Positions 53,120 through 62,653 of a stretch of 64,000 nucleotides of DNA are shown here, one piece after another (the stretch's first letter is position 1; each line of letters opens with the position of its first letter). The notes beneath the pieces were generated by a model. That model saw nothing but the letters and a program-made list of their open reading frames with translations, ran no database searches and was not told the DNA's origin. Both the position numbers and the translations under genes were made by a program. The stretch is from an uncultured Muribaculaceae bacterium (lineage in GTDB: Bacteria > Bacteroidota > Bacteroidia > Bacteroidales > Muribaculaceae), in contig CALUMI010000009.1 of assembly GCA_944321725.1 (NCBI GenBank), positions 1 through 64,000 on the forward strand, in the 5' to 3' direction.

Positions 53120-56035
53120 TCAGCGTTTCAGAATGCGGTTTCTGACAATCGTGCCCGATTCCGTTTCTACAGTCATGACATAATATCCGGCATGCAAGTC
53201 GCCAACATAAATATTATTGGTTGCATCGACTCCACCGACGCTCTTCACAAGCTGTCCGCTCGCCGAATAAATTGCCACAGACATTACAGGCTCGCCGCAT
53301 TCCACCGTCACATAATCCTCAGCCGGATTAGGATAAACTCTCACTTCACCGGCTCCAATCACCTCAGCGCCGGAAGCACCCACAGCAAATGCCGATGGCG
53401 AGTAATCCGTAGCAAATGAGAAATCAGCATGAGTGACCGACATGTAATCGGTTATGGCAATCGTATATACACCCTCCGCAAACATATCCTCCGATAGCAT
53501 TTGCCCGATAGCCACATTATTTGTCGAATAAGCAGGCAGACTAATGCGCACGGAACCTTCACAAACAAAACTGTTGTCCGACTGTTTTCTGATTTCATAG
53601 AACAAATCGCCTATCGCATCCTCCTCACTGTTGTTGCGCATCTGAACGTTGAAAACTCCCAAGCCTCCGCTTGTCAGTTCACCTTCGGCTGTTATTTCCG
53701 ATTCCTGCGAAATGCTGTACTCATAATTTATCACATACACATAATCGCCTTTAACCTCAATGTCGATTTTCGACGGATGGTCGAAACGCACCCACTCGGA
53801 AGCGCCATCTTCCATCGTCAGAGGAATTATCGAGTAAAAACCGTCAGGCACACCACTTAAGTCAGGCGTTACAAGAGATAAATGCTGATAATAAGTTCTG
53901 GCTTTAAACGTGAAATAAGACGGATATGGCGATTCTGCCAATATCTCATCATTTGAATCGCATAGCGCAGTATTAACACCTCCACTCCATTCAGTTGAAT
54001 ATGAGTTTAACAAATTTGTAAACACCACATCTTGAAACTCATTTTTACTAAACGAATCAACATTCAAAGATATTCCCACACTTTCAGTGGTTCCATTATC
54101 ATAGAATGACAATCGGCGTTGAGCAGATCCCTCATCTACAGTGAACACACATTCGCCAAATTCGTTTTTCACCGGTATTGTTTCTCCCGAGTTGAGCGTA
54201 AATCCTGTAACAGATATCACATACTCCTCGCCATTCTCATAAGTATCAACCGATACCGTTACAACCAAATTGGCCGCATATTCGTTGTAGTCATAAATAA
54301 TTGCCTGTATAGAATTAGTGTCAACCAAACTGCCGTCCGACACTTTTCTGATTTCATAGTTTATCACTCCATCGGCCGTGAGAGATGAATTATTGCGGAT
54401 GGTAGCAGTAAAGCCTGCATCGGCATTCATATAAATATTTTCAGGCTTCTCTATCTGTTTCACGAGCGACAAGTCATATTCATGAGGGATTACGGTTACA
54501 ACGCCGTTTTCGACACGAACTCTGACACACAACTTAGAATTAAACTTAATCCAGTCATACTCATATTCATCGGAATTTTCTTTCGACACACCGCAAATGT
54601 CGTATTCGCCATCGGCCAACACACTGAAATCAGACGTTATAGACCAAGGTTCTGTATACAAGTATCTGCTTGGCAGACCGTTCACCGCATAAGACATCAG
54701 CCCAATCACTGTAATTAGCCCTTCAGAATCGACAGCGGCAACCGACACCACGCCATAATAGTCAGAGCCGCTCTGATTATAAATATTTGTAAGAGTGACA
54801 TCCTGCTGTTGGGTTTGCGAGAACTCCGAAACACTCATTGACACTCCGCCCGTATAAGTATCCGTATCAGTATAACCTAACATCAACTGCTCACGCTCCG
54901 GCGTTTCACCCGTATAATTCGGATAAGCAATGGTCATTGACTGACTCCATTGGAATGCTCCGGAACCTCCGCCGGTTCCCAAACCTTCAGGATCAAGGTA
55001 ATTCACATTGAAATATCCGTCGGAATAACCGCCCCAACCCCAATTTATATGCACGAAACTGTTGGAATCATAGCCGTCGGCCACGAAAGCGTGTCCTCCG
55101 CCAAGTCCCTGTCCGCAAATCAGCACCGGACGCTTGGCATCAAGTTCCGACAAAAGCAGTTTCATAAACTCGCTGCTCGACATATTGTTGCGGTAATAAA
55201 TTTTCGAATTGTATTTGAAATAGTTGTTGAAAGCATTTGGTATAGCCGGGTCAAAAGCCCCACTGGTAGATCCATACGTCATATTGACAGAAATGCCGCA
55301 ATCGTACATCAATTTCGCAACCGCTTCAGCCTGCTCATCGCTGTATTCAGGAACCATCTGCATATTATTATCGTAATAAGAGCTGTAAATATCGAGCATA
55401 TTGTCCCAATCATATACGCTCTGCGAAAAATCCATCGACAACGTGCCGTAAGGCTCACACTCATAGCTGTTGGAGCCTGTACCCCGCTCAGGCCACTCAT
55501 AGTACTTCATGATCTGCGCCATTGCGGTGGCCACACACCCGGTAGCGCAGTGATTATCAGAATTGAGCATCGGAACAAGCCTGTCGTAAGGCTCGCCCTG
55601 ATTCCAACGCGTCGCGACAAACGGACGAACCACAACAGTGGTCACATCGTCAATGCTCTCACTTTTCGCAACGCTTGCCGACGCTTGGACGGAAGCCACA
55701 TAATCGGAATACATACGCAACCATGAGCGCATATTGTCGGGCATTCTGTCATAATCGAAACGTCCCTTGTCGGAATACCCCACAAGCTCCGTCAGAGAAT
55801 CATCTCCGGAAACTATCACAAACCCTTCATCATCGCCTACATTAAAAGCGTAGTAAGCAGCCACGCCCGACGCTCTCTTTGCCGCTTTCATGCGCTGAGT
55901 TCCCACATTGCCTTTCTGTTCTATTCCCTGAGCGTATTTCAACGCTATTTGCAAAGCCTGTTGCTCCGTAATTTGTTTTGCGCTTGCAATCATCCCTATC
56001 GAAATGCAAAACAAAAAATTGATAAATCTTATCAT
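53120..56035 (-). CDS. C10 (streptopain-type) cysteine protease with type IX secretion sorting domain
   Basis: A 971-residue secreted protease. Order: signal peptide (INFLFCISIGMIASA), a prodomain (residues 20-135), and a C10 catalytic domain with ATGCVATAMAQIMKYYEWP (nucleophile C167) and GGGHAFVADGYD (H315) plus HINWGWGGYSDGYF. Two long beta-sandwich-like regions (about 390-640 and 645-880) follow. The last 75 residues are a type A T9SS sorting domain (VRVYPNPAEDYVTVECGE near its start, NRILKR at the end). It would cross the outer membrane by T9SS and digest host or dietary protein. No inhibitor gene is beside it. Confidence 0.92.
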   Translation of the reverse strand: MIRFINFLFCISIGMIASAKQITEQQALQIALKYAQGIEQKGNVGTQRMKAAKRASGVAAYYAFNVGDDEGFVIVSGDDSLTELVGYSDKGRFDYDRMPDNMRSWLRMYSDYVASVQASASVAKSESIDDVTTVVVRPFVATRWNQGEPYDRLVPMLNSDNHCATGCVATAMAQIMKYYEWPERGTGSNSYECEPYGTLSMDFSQSVYDWDNMLDIYSSYYDNNMQMVPEYSDEQAEAVAKLMYDCGISVNMTYGSTSGAFDPAIPNAFNNYFKYNSKIYYRNNMSSSEFMKLLLSELDAKRPVLICGQGLGGGHAFVADGYDSNSFVHINWGWGGYSDGYFNVNYLDPEGLGTGGGSGAFQWSQSMTIAYPNYTGETPEREQLMLGYTDTDTYTGGVSMSVSEFSQTQQQDVTLTNIYNQSGSDYYGVVSVAAVDSEGLITVIGLMSYAVNGLPSRYLYTEPWSITSDFSVLADGEYDICGVSKENSDEYEYDWIKFNSKLCVRVRVENGVVTVIPHEYDLSLVKQIEKPENIYMNADAGFTATIRNNSSLTADGVINYEIRKVSDGSLVDTNSIQAIIYDYNEYAANLVVTVSVDTYENGEEYVISVTGFTLNSGETIPVKNEFGECVFTVDEGSAQRRLSFYDNGTTESVGISLNVDSFSKNEFQDVVFTNLLNSYSTEWSGGVNTALCDSNDEILAESPYPSYFTFKARTYYQHLSLVTPDLSGVPDGFYSIIPLTMEDGASEWVRFDHPSKIDIEVKGDYVYVINYEYSISQESEITAEGELTSGGLGVFNVQMRNNSEEDAIGDLFYEIRKQSDNSFVCEGSVRISLPAYSTNNVAIGQMLSEDMFAEGVYTIAITDYMSVTHADFSFATDYSPSAFAVGASGAEVIGAGEVRVYPNPAEDYVTVECGEPVMSVAIYSASGQLVKSVGGVDATNNIYVGDLHAGYYVMTVETESGTIVRNRILKR

Positions 56036-56069
56036 AAAAATATTATTAAATAAATTATGTGTAATATCG

Positions 56070-56077
56070 CAAAGGTA
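56070..56077 (-). promoter_or_regulatory. -7 box of the C10 protease gene
   Basis: TACCTTTG on the minus strand (CAAAGGTA on +), a perfect TAnnTTTG, 35 nt upstream of the ATG. A candidate -33 (CTTTG) is at an unusually short 14-bp spacing. Confidence 0.45.
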
Positions 56078-56136
56078 TTAAATTTCAAGAACAAAGCCCG
56101 TAAAACACATTAAAAAATCATTTTTTATGGAATATT

Positions 56137-56167
56137 TTTGACATAGCAAAATGATATTGTATCTTTG
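56137..56167 (+). promoter_or_regulatory. promoter of the gldE-gldD-PPTase run
   Basis: TTTG (56137-56140), a 19-bp spacer and TATCTTTG (56160-56167): a full consensus promoter, divergent from the C10 protease promoter. Confidence 0.75.
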
Positions 56168-56228
56168 CCAACAAAATATGGAAACATTAAAAAGCTGTTT
56201 CCGCATTGTTTAACTAATTTATACTATT

Positions 56229-57590
56229 TTGGATCCGGACCCTTATTCTTGTTTTTTAAACCAAGCATTCAACACCGCAGTCGCGGTATCTGACTTCATC
56301 AAAGTACAAACACCGACTATCGGAAGCATTACAGCCATCATCTTTGCTATTGCCGCATTATTGCTGTCAGCATTTGCCACAGGCTCTGAGGCATCTTTCT
56401 TCTCGCTGCACAAAAATGAAATCGACGAAATAGACGATAATGACGCAAAAGAGCGTATTCGCTCCATACAGTCAAAACCGCAACAGTTGGCCGCAACAAT
56501 ATTAACAGTCACTACCATAGCCAACATCTGCGTAATCATACTGCTGAATTATGCGTTCGACAAAATATTCATGTTCGGCAACGAGGCTGTTGATTTTGTG
56601 ATTAAAGCAGTAATTATAATCCTCGTAATTGGAATTTTCGGCATCGTAATGCCCAAGTCACACGCAAAAAAACATGCCACAGGCTGGGCAAAATTCTCAT
56701 TTCTCGGGATAATTTTGTTGACAAAGCTGTTTTCGCCCTTATCGAGGCTGATACCTGCAGTTGCATACAACAGGGACAACATCGACGACATGTCGCTCGA
56801 AAATTTGTCACAAGCATTGGAATCCGACGAAAAAGAGGAAGAGAAAGAAAAAACAATGCTTAAAGAGATATTGAAATTCGGCTATAAGACAGTGTCGGAG
56901 GTGATGACTCCGAGAGTCGACATTACCGATGTGGAATGGAACGCGCCTTTCAGCGAAGTCCTCAACAAGATTAAAGAATCCGGATATTCGCGCATGCCGG
57001 TCTATCTCGACAACAAAGACAACATGAAAGGCATAATCTATGCAAAAGATTTGCTGCCCTACATCGGTAAAAAAGACGATTCTTTCGAATGGCAGGCGCT
57101 TGTGCGCAAACCACTTTTCGTGCCCGAGTCACGAATGATCGACGATATTCTCGAAGACTTCCGCAAGAAAAAAATCCACATGGCAATAGTGGTCGACGAA
57201 TATGGAGGCACTCAAGGCATCGTGACTCTTGAAGACGTGCTTGAGGAAATTGTCGGAGAAATCAACGACGAATATGATGAGGACGAAAAATTTTACACGC
57301 GGCTATCGGCAAACACATATATATTTAAAGGAAAAACCCAACTCAACGATTTCTATCGGGTGACAGGATTGGAAGAAAACGATTTTAAAGATGTAGAGGA
57401 AGACGCCGAAACAGTTGCCGGCCTGATACTCAACATCAAACACGATTTCCCACAAAACAAAGAAACCATAGAATTCGGGAAATGCCGCTTCGTAGTGACA
57501 AATGTCGCGGAATACCGCATCAATACCGTCAGAGTCACCATTCTTAACAACAACTCAACGGAAACAGAAGATGGCGAACAAAAAAAGTAA
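56229..57590 (+). CDS. gldE: GldE-type hemolysin/CorC family membrane protein
   Basis: A 453-residue protein. Four hydrophobic spans form a DUF21/CNNM domain (SITAIIFAIAALLLSAFATG, SEASFFSLHKNEIDEI), followed by two CBS domains (VMTPRVDITDVEWN, MAIVVDEYGGTQGIVTLEDV) and a C-terminal CorC/HlyC domain. The start codon is TTG at 56229 (MDPDPYSC); no upstream ATG is in frame. The combination with gldD directly downstream marks it as GldE, needed for gliding and type IX secretion in Flavobacterium. Ion transport or ion sensing is the biochemical inference. Confidence 0.9.
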   Translation: MDPDPYSCFLNQAFNTAVAVSDFIKVQTPTIGSITAIIFAIAALLLSAFATGSEASFFSLHKNEIDEIDDNDAKERIRSIQSKPQQLAATILTVTTIANICVIILLNYAFDKIFMFGNEAVDFVIKAVIIILVIGIFGIVMPKSHAKKHATGWAKFSFLGIILLTKLFSPLSRLIPAVAYNRDNIDDMSLENLSQALESDEKEEEKEKTMLKEILKFGYKTVSEVMTPRVDITDVEWNAPFSEVLNKIKESGYSRMPVYLDNKDNMKGIIYAKDLLPYIGKKDDSFEWQALVRKPLFVPESRMIDDILEDFRKKKIHMAIVVDEYGGTQGIVTLEDVLEEIVGEINDEYDEDEKFYTRLSANTYIFKGKTQLNDFYRVTGLEENDFKDVEEDAETVAGLILNIKHDFPQNKETIEFGKCRFVVTNVAEYRINTVRVTILNNNSTETEDGEQKK

Positions 57591-58182
57591 TCTCCACCAA
57601 TGGAAATACATGGCCCTATATATCGCGTTTCTCATAGCGATAGGAGTCATTGCCATATCATGCTCTGAAAAACGGGTTCCTGTCCCGCGCCCCACGGCTT
57701 ATCCGCGCATCGAACGGTTGTATGACACCGCGTATACATGCGCATACCGTCCGCTTAACATCATGCTCAACAAAAACGCTGAAATCACCGGCAACGCAAA
57801 CGGGTTCAGAGTAAGATATTCCGGCTATGAAGCCTCAATATATTGCTCGTACTCGAAAAGCGACAATACGCGGGATTTTGCGGAAACGCTGCAAAAACGT
57901 GAGGACAGAGTGATAATGGATGCAGGCAATGAAAAACCTGAAGTCTATAAATTGAATAACGACAACGGAAAATGCTTTTCCAAAATATACTACACTCTGG
58001 AAAACTGCATAACGCCGATACATTTCATATCGACCGACAGCATTTCTCATATCGTTTCCGGCACATTGGTAATAGACAATGCAACAAATCCGGACTCCAT
58101 AGCGCCTATAGTGAGTTATCTGAATGATGACATCTCTTATCTCATACAACATCTTAACTTCGACAACAGCAACAGGAAATGA
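57571..58182 (+). CDS. gldD: GldD-like lipoprotein
   Basis: About 204 residues from the ATG at 57571, which overlaps the gldE end by 20 nt. An N-terminal hydrophobic stretch ends in a lipobox (IGVIAISC, Cys31), so it is a lipoprotein. The body matches GldD by VPVPRPTAYPRIERLYDTAY, SGYEASIYCSYSK and TPIHFISTDSISHIVSGTLV. GldD is required for gliding and type IX secretion in Flavobacterium; Bacteroidales keep it without gliding. The PPTase gene overlaps its end by 4 nt. Confidence 0.88.
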   Translation: MANKKSNLHQWKYMALYIAFLIAIGVIAISCSEKRVPVPRPTAYPRIERLYDTAYTCAYRPLNIMLNKNAEITGNANGFRVRYSGYEASIYCSYSKSDNTRDFAETLQKREDRVIMDAGNEKPEVYKLNNDNGKCFSKIYYTLENCITPIHFISTDSISHIVSGTLVIDNATNPDSIAPIVSYLNDDISYLIQHLNFDNSNRK

Positions 58183-58799
58183 ACATTCAGAAAATCAAGA
58201 TAAACGATAATATAGATGTTGCCATAACCGAGATACCCGACATGCTTGACTTCTCGGATTCCGGATGCTTCGGATTGCGCCATCTCGCCACAAATGTGCG
58301 TTCCGACAATCGCCGCAGCGAAATCATAACCACCAACCTCATGGTAAAAGAGCTGTTTGGCAAAAACTGCTCATTGCGGCACCACCAGTCAGGGGCACCG
58401 TATTTGGAAACCGGCAATACGACAGACACTCCACAAATAAGCATATCCCACTGTCGGGGCATGGTGGCGATAGCCTATTCCGACAAAGCGGTCGGAGTTG
58501 ATGTGGAGCAAATCGAGGAGCGGGCCGCGCGAATACGCGAGCGCGTCCAAAACGCCGATGAGCTGCAACACACAGGCAACTCTTTGGTGCTCAACACAAT
58601 CCTTTGGACAGCAAAAGAGGCTCTTTTCAAGCTAATTCCGGAAAACGGAGTGGACTTCACAAAAGATTTACATATATGCCTGAACGGTGTGACCGCCAAT
58701 AACGCGGAAAACCATTACAAAGCCACCGCCTACGGACGGGAATATAATCTCATCTCATTGCTTGTCAATGACAATGTCTTAACTATAGCTTTCGAATAA
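58179..58799 (+). CDS. 4'-phosphopantetheinyl transferase family protein
   Basis: A 206-residue enzyme of the Sfp/AcpT superfamily: VGVDVEQIEE (metal-binding Asp-x-Glu) and WTAKEALFKLI (WxxKEA). It attaches the phosphopantetheine arm of CoA to carrier proteins. No polyketide, non-ribosomal peptide or carrier protein gene is in the window, so it may serve a fatty acid or other ACP. It starts with a 4-nt overlap with gldD, an arrangement I recall from other Bacteroidales. Confidence 0.9.
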   Translation: MNIQKIKINDNIDVAITEIPDMLDFSDSGCFGLRHLATNVRSDNRRSEIITTNLMVKELFGKNCSLRHHQSGAPYLETGNTTDTPQISISHCRGMVAIAYSDKAVGVDVEQIEERAARIRERVQNADELQHTGNSLVLNTILWTAKEALFKLIPENGVDFTKDLHICLNGVTANNAENHYKATAYGREYNLISLLVNDNVLTIAFE

Positions 58800-58818
58800 A
58801 CAATTGAATAATAGAGCA

Positions 58819-59319
58819 ATGACTGAGAATAATAAAATTATACTTTATCAAGACGATAACGAAATAACCCGTGTATCTGTTCGTTTTGCCGATGAAGATT
58901 TGTGGTTGACACAAAACCAGTTGGCAGATATATACTGCACAACCAAACAGAATATAAGTCAACATATAGATAATATATTAAACGATGGTGAGTTAGATCA
59001 AAATCGAACTGTAAAGGAATTCTTGACAGTTCGACAAGAAGGGAAACGTAAGGTACAACGAAATGTTATGCACTATAACCTTGATATGATGAATCCTATG
59101 ACAATAAAAGATTGGATAGAAGCATTGGACAACCAAATTGCTGCTCACAAACGAAATATTCTGAACGGCAATGGAAACATTTCGCATAAACAAGCAATTG
59201 AAAAAGCCGAAAAAGAGTTTGAAATCTATCGAAAACGTGAAATGAATTTATTAGAAAGTGATTTTGACAAGGAAATTAAGAGAATAAACGACAATATAAA
59301 ACATAAATGTGATCTATGA
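58819..59319 (+). pseudogene. RhuM family protein with an internal deletion
   Basis: About 166 residues from the ATG at 58819. Residues 1-93 match the N terminus of RhuM proteins (DEDLWLTQNQLADIYCTTKQ, NISQHIDNILNDGELD, VMHYNLDMM). Full-length RhuM proteins are about 300-340 residues and continue with a GYRV-type block; here the sequence jumps to the family's C-terminal segment (NPMTIKDWIEALDNQI, ISHKQAIEKAEKEFEIY, ESDFDKEIKRI). The middle of roughly 150-170 residues is missing with the frame kept, so it may still make a protein. The DNA is visibly A/T-richer than its neighbours. RhuM function is unproven. Its stop overlaps the next start (ATGA). Confidence 0.75.
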
Positions 59320-60962
59320 AAAAAATACTGCTGACAATAAGCGCGGCAATCGCTGCTTCACAAATCGCCTCATTGGCTTGCACAAGCTTGCTTGCCGGGA
59401 AAGGAGCAACTACCGACGGCTCCACAATGATTACCTACAACGCCGATTCCTATGTGCTCTACGGTGAGCTTTACCACCACCCTGCAGCCGACCACAAGAA
59501 AGGCGAGATGCTTGAGGTGAGAGAATGGGACACCAACAAATATCTCGGAGAAATCAAGCAGGTAGAGCATACGTATGCCACCATAGGAAACATGAACGAG
59601 CATCAGCTTGCCATCACAGAGTCGACATGGTCGAGCAGACCCGAATTGATGGACACAACAGCAATTATCGACTACGGATCTTTGATTTACATAACGCTCC
59701 AACGCGCACGCACTGCCCGCGAGGCAATCGAGGTGATGACCCGATTGGTCGACGAATACGGATACCGCAGTACCGGCGAATCGTTCTCCATAGCCGACCC
59801 CAACGAGGTATGGATAATGGAAATGGTATCGAAAGGAATGAAAGAAAAAGGCGCGGTATGGGTGGCAATCCGAATCCCCGACGACTGCATCAGCGGCCAT
59901 GCCAACCAGTCGAGAATCCACAAAATACCGTTTGACGACAAAGAAAACTGCCTGTATTCCGACGACGTAGTTTCATTTGCCCGAGAAATGGGATACTTCG
60001 ACGGCAAAGATGAAGATTTCAGCTTCTGCAACGCATACGCCGTCACCGACTATCTCGCTTTGCGCGGATGCGACGGCAGGGTGTGGTCGTTCTATAACAA
60101 ATACGCAGAAGGAATGGACAAATATCTTCCCTACATATTGGCAGAAGGCGGAGAGGAGCTTCCTCTCTACATAAAACCCGACCGCAAGCTGAGCGTACAG
60201 GACATGCAGGCAATGCTGCGCGACCATTTCGACGGAACAGAATTGGACATGACAAAAGATCCCGGCGCAGGGCCGTGGCATTCTCCCTATCGCTTTGCCC
60301 CGCTGATTTGGAAATCAGATTCTGTGGAATACGTGCACGAGCGTCCGATTGCCACCCAGCAAACAGGATTTACGCTCGTGGCACAAATGCGCTCATGGCT
60401 GCCTGACGAAATCGGAGGAATCCTCTGGTTCGGTGTCGACGACTCTGCAATGACCATCTACAACCCGATCTATTGCGCCATAACAAAAGTACCGGAATGT
60501 TACCGGCAAGGCAACGGTGATTTCTACACACTTTCGTGGACTTCGGCATTTTGGGTAAACAACTTCGTTGCCAACCAGACTTATATACGCTATTCACAAA
60601 TATATCCGGACGTAAAGAAAGTGCAGTCGGAGATTGAAAACAGTTATGTGGAATCTACAAAGAAAGTGGAAGCGGAAGCCATGAAACTGTACAAAGAATC
60701 ACCCGAAAAGGCAAACGCGCTGCTCACGGCATTCAGCGACAGTGTTTCCGACGCGGCCACCGCACGCTACCGCCAGCTCGGAGAATACCTGTTCGTAAAA
60801 TATCTTGACGGACGCGTGAAAAAAGAAAAAGACGGAAAATTCGAGCGCACAGCCGACGGCTATCCGGTAAGTCCCGACTCTCCCGGATATTCTGACGACT
60901 ACTATCGTTCCATCGTCCGAAGCGACGGCGATCGCCTCCGCGTGAAAGAAGTGAAACAATAA
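59316..60962 (+). CDS. C69 family dipeptidase, exported
   Basis: A 548-residue N-terminal-nucleophile peptidase. The signal peptide (KKILLTISAAIAASQIASLA) is cut before C22, which becomes the catalytic Cys (ACTSLLAGKGATTDGSTMIT). The Ntn fold continues through NEHQLAITESTWSSR and MVSKGMKEKGAVWVAIRIPD. The family hydrolyses dipeptides, and pro-domain removal exposes the Cys. It probably acts in the periplasm. The ATG overlaps the RhuM stop (ATGA), so read-through from upstream may translate it. Confidence 0.93.
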   Translation: MKKILLTISAAIAASQIASLACTSLLAGKGATTDGSTMITYNADSYVLYGELYHHPAADHKKGEMLEVREWDTNKYLGEIKQVEHTYATIGNMNEHQLAITESTWSSRPELMDTTAIIDYGSLIYITLQRARTAREAIEVMTRLVDEYGYRSTGESFSIADPNEVWIMEMVSKGMKEKGAVWVAIRIPDDCISGHANQSRIHKIPFDDKENCLYSDDVVSFAREMGYFDGKDEDFSFCNAYAVTDYLALRGCDGRVWSFYNKYAEGMDKYLPYILAEGGEELPLYIKPDRKLSVQDMQAMLRDHFDGTELDMTKDPGAGPWHSPYRFAPLIWKSDSVEYVHERPIATQQTGFTLVAQMRSWLPDEIGGILWFGVDDSAMTIYNPIYCAITKVPECYRQGNGDFYTLSWTSAFWVNNFVANQTYIRYSQIYPDVKKVQSEIENSYVESTKKVEAEAMKLYKESPEKANALLTAFSDSVSDAATARYRQLGEYLFVKYLDGRVKKEKDGKFERTADGYPVSPDSPGYSDDYYRSIVRSDGDRLRVKEVKQ

Positions 60963-60974
60963 AAACTGAAAATC

Positions 60975-61325
60975 ATGATTTTAACGACAACACCGACAGT
61001 TGAGGGCAGCCGCATTGTCAGCTATCTCGGAGTAGTGACAGGAGAAACCATTGTAGGCGCCAATGCCATAAAAGATTTTATGGCAGGATTGCGCGACTTT
61101 TTCGGCGGACGCAGCGGCACATACGAAGAAGTGCTGCGCAACGCAAAAAACACGTCATTGCAAGAAATGGAGGAACGCGCCCGCGAACTTGGCGCAAATG
61201 CCATCGTAGGCATCGACTTGGATTATGAAACAGTCGGACAAAACGGCTCAATGCTGATGGTCACGTGCAGCGGCACGGCCGTAATCATCGACAATGCCAT
61301 CCCCACTCCTCCACCGGTGAGATAA
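60975..61325 (+). CDS. YbjQ/UPF0145 family protein
   Basis: A 116-residue protein matching the UPF0145/YbjQ family ([60 protein letters not shown]). Members form pentamers and may bind metals, but the role is unproven. It lies 12 nt after the dipeptidase gene and is probably the last gene of that run. No signal peptide is seen. Confidence 0.92.
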   Translation: MILTTTPTVEGSRIVSYLGVVTGETIVGANAIKDFMAGLRDFFGGRSGTYEEVLRNAKNTSLQEMEERARELGANAIVGIDLDYETVGQNGSMLMVTCSGTAVIIDNAIPTPPPVR

Positions 61326-61393
61326 AGCATTCAATTCAGGGGCAGGCAGCCTTACAAAACATTAATTGTAATGTGAAAATGATATTTTTTGCA

Positions 61394-61401
61394 TACCTTT
61401 G
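61394..61401 (+). promoter_or_regulatory. -7 box of pepT
   Basis: TACCTTTG, a perfect TAnnTTTG, 28 nt before the pepT ATG. The -33 region is weak. Confidence 0.5.
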
Positions 61402-61429
61402 TTATGTAAAAAATTAAACTCCATAAAAT

Positions 61430-62653
61430 ATGAACGTTACAGACAGATTTCTCGGTTATGTGAAGTTCGACACCCAAAGCGACGAGCTCACAAATCTGAC
61501 TCCCTCAACGCCCGGCCAAATGATTTTTGCGCAGGCGTTGGAAAAAGAATTGCAATCTCTCGGATTGAAAGACATAACGCTCGACGACAACGGCTACCTT
61601 ATGGCAACATTGCCGGGCAACACTGACAAAAAAGTGCCTACGGTAGGCTTTATCGCCCATTTAGACACTTCTCCAGACATGTCGGGACGCCACGTCAACC
61701 CGCGCATCGTGGAGAACTACGACGGAGGCGACATCACCCTCGACGCAGAAAGCGGCGTAGTGCTTTCTCCCGAAAGTTTCCCGGAACTGAAAGACTATGT
61801 AGGCCAATCGCTGATAGTTACCGACGGCAAGACATTGCTCGGAGCTGACGACAAAGCCGGCGTGGCAGAAATCATAACAGCGGTGGAATATCTGATGCAA
61901 CACCCGGAGATAAAGCACGGCGACATCCGCATAGGCTTCAATCCCGACGAGGAAATAGGTTTGGGAGCGCACAAATTCGATGTGAAACTGTTCAACGCAG
62001 ATTTTGCATACACAATGGACGGCGGAGCCATAGGAGAGTTGGAATATGAGAACTTCAATGCCGCATCGGCAAAGGTGGTGTTTAAAGGACGCAACGTGCA
62101 TCCCGGCTACGCAAAACACAAAATGATAAATTCCATACGCATAGCCAACCAGTTCAGCATCATGCTTCCACGTTGGGAAACACCGGAGCACACCGAAGGC
62201 TATGAGGGCTTTTATCACTTGGTAGGCTTCGAGGGCACTGTCGAGGAAACGACATTGACATACATCATACGCGACCACGACATGGACCGCTTCCAACGCC
62301 GCAAAAAAGAGCTCGAACACCTCGTACGCAAAATCAACAACGAGTTTCCGGGTTGCGCAACCATCGAAATTAAAGACCAATACTACAACATGCGCGAGAA
62401 AATCGAACCGGTAATGTACGTAATCGACATTGCAAAACAGGCCATGACCGACGCCGGCGTTACCCCGAAAGTTCAGCCGATACGCGGCGGGACAGACGGA
62501 GCGCAACTGTCGTTCAAAGGCCTGCCATGCCCGAATATCTTTGCCGGCGGCTTGAATTTTCACGGACGCTATGAGTATGTGCCCATTCCTTCGATGGAGA
62601 AGGCAGTGGATGTAATTGTTGAAATCTGCAAACTTGTTGAGAAACGAGGATAA
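61430..62653 (+). CDS. pepT: peptidase T (tripeptidase)
   Basis: A 407-residue M20 zinc aminotripeptidase. [14 protein letters not shown] (His and Asp ligands), [27 protein letters not shown] (catalytic Glu pair) and the C-terminal [20 protein letters not shown] are all present. It removes the N-terminal residue of tripeptides in the cytoplasm. Its last 38 bases overlap the only possible start codons of miaA. Confidence 0.97.
   Translation: MNVTDRFLGYVKFDTQSDELTNLTPSTPGQMIFAQALEKELQSLGLKDITLDDNGYLMATLPGNTDKKVPTVGFIAHLDTSPDMSGRHVNPRIVENYDGGDITLDAESGVVLSPESFPELKDYVGQSLIVTDGKTLLGADDKAGVAEIITAVEYLMQHPEIKHGDIRIGFNPDEEIGLGAHKFDVKLFNADFAYTMDGGAIGELEYENFNAASAKVVFKGRNVHPGYAKHKMINSIRIANQFSIMLPRWETPEHTEGYEGFYHLVGFEGTVEETTLTYIIRDHDMDRFQRRKKELEHLVRKINNEFPGCATIEIKDQYYNMREKIEPVMYVIDIAKQAMTDAGVTPKVQPIRGGTDGAQLSFKGLPCPNIFAGGLNFHGRYEYVPIPSMEKAVDVIVEICKLVEKRG

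Noticed and set aside
58819..59319. RhuM gene as part of a toxin-antitoxin pair
   Set aside because: No partner gene, no overlap with a second small ORF; the flanking genes are a PPTase and a dipeptidase.
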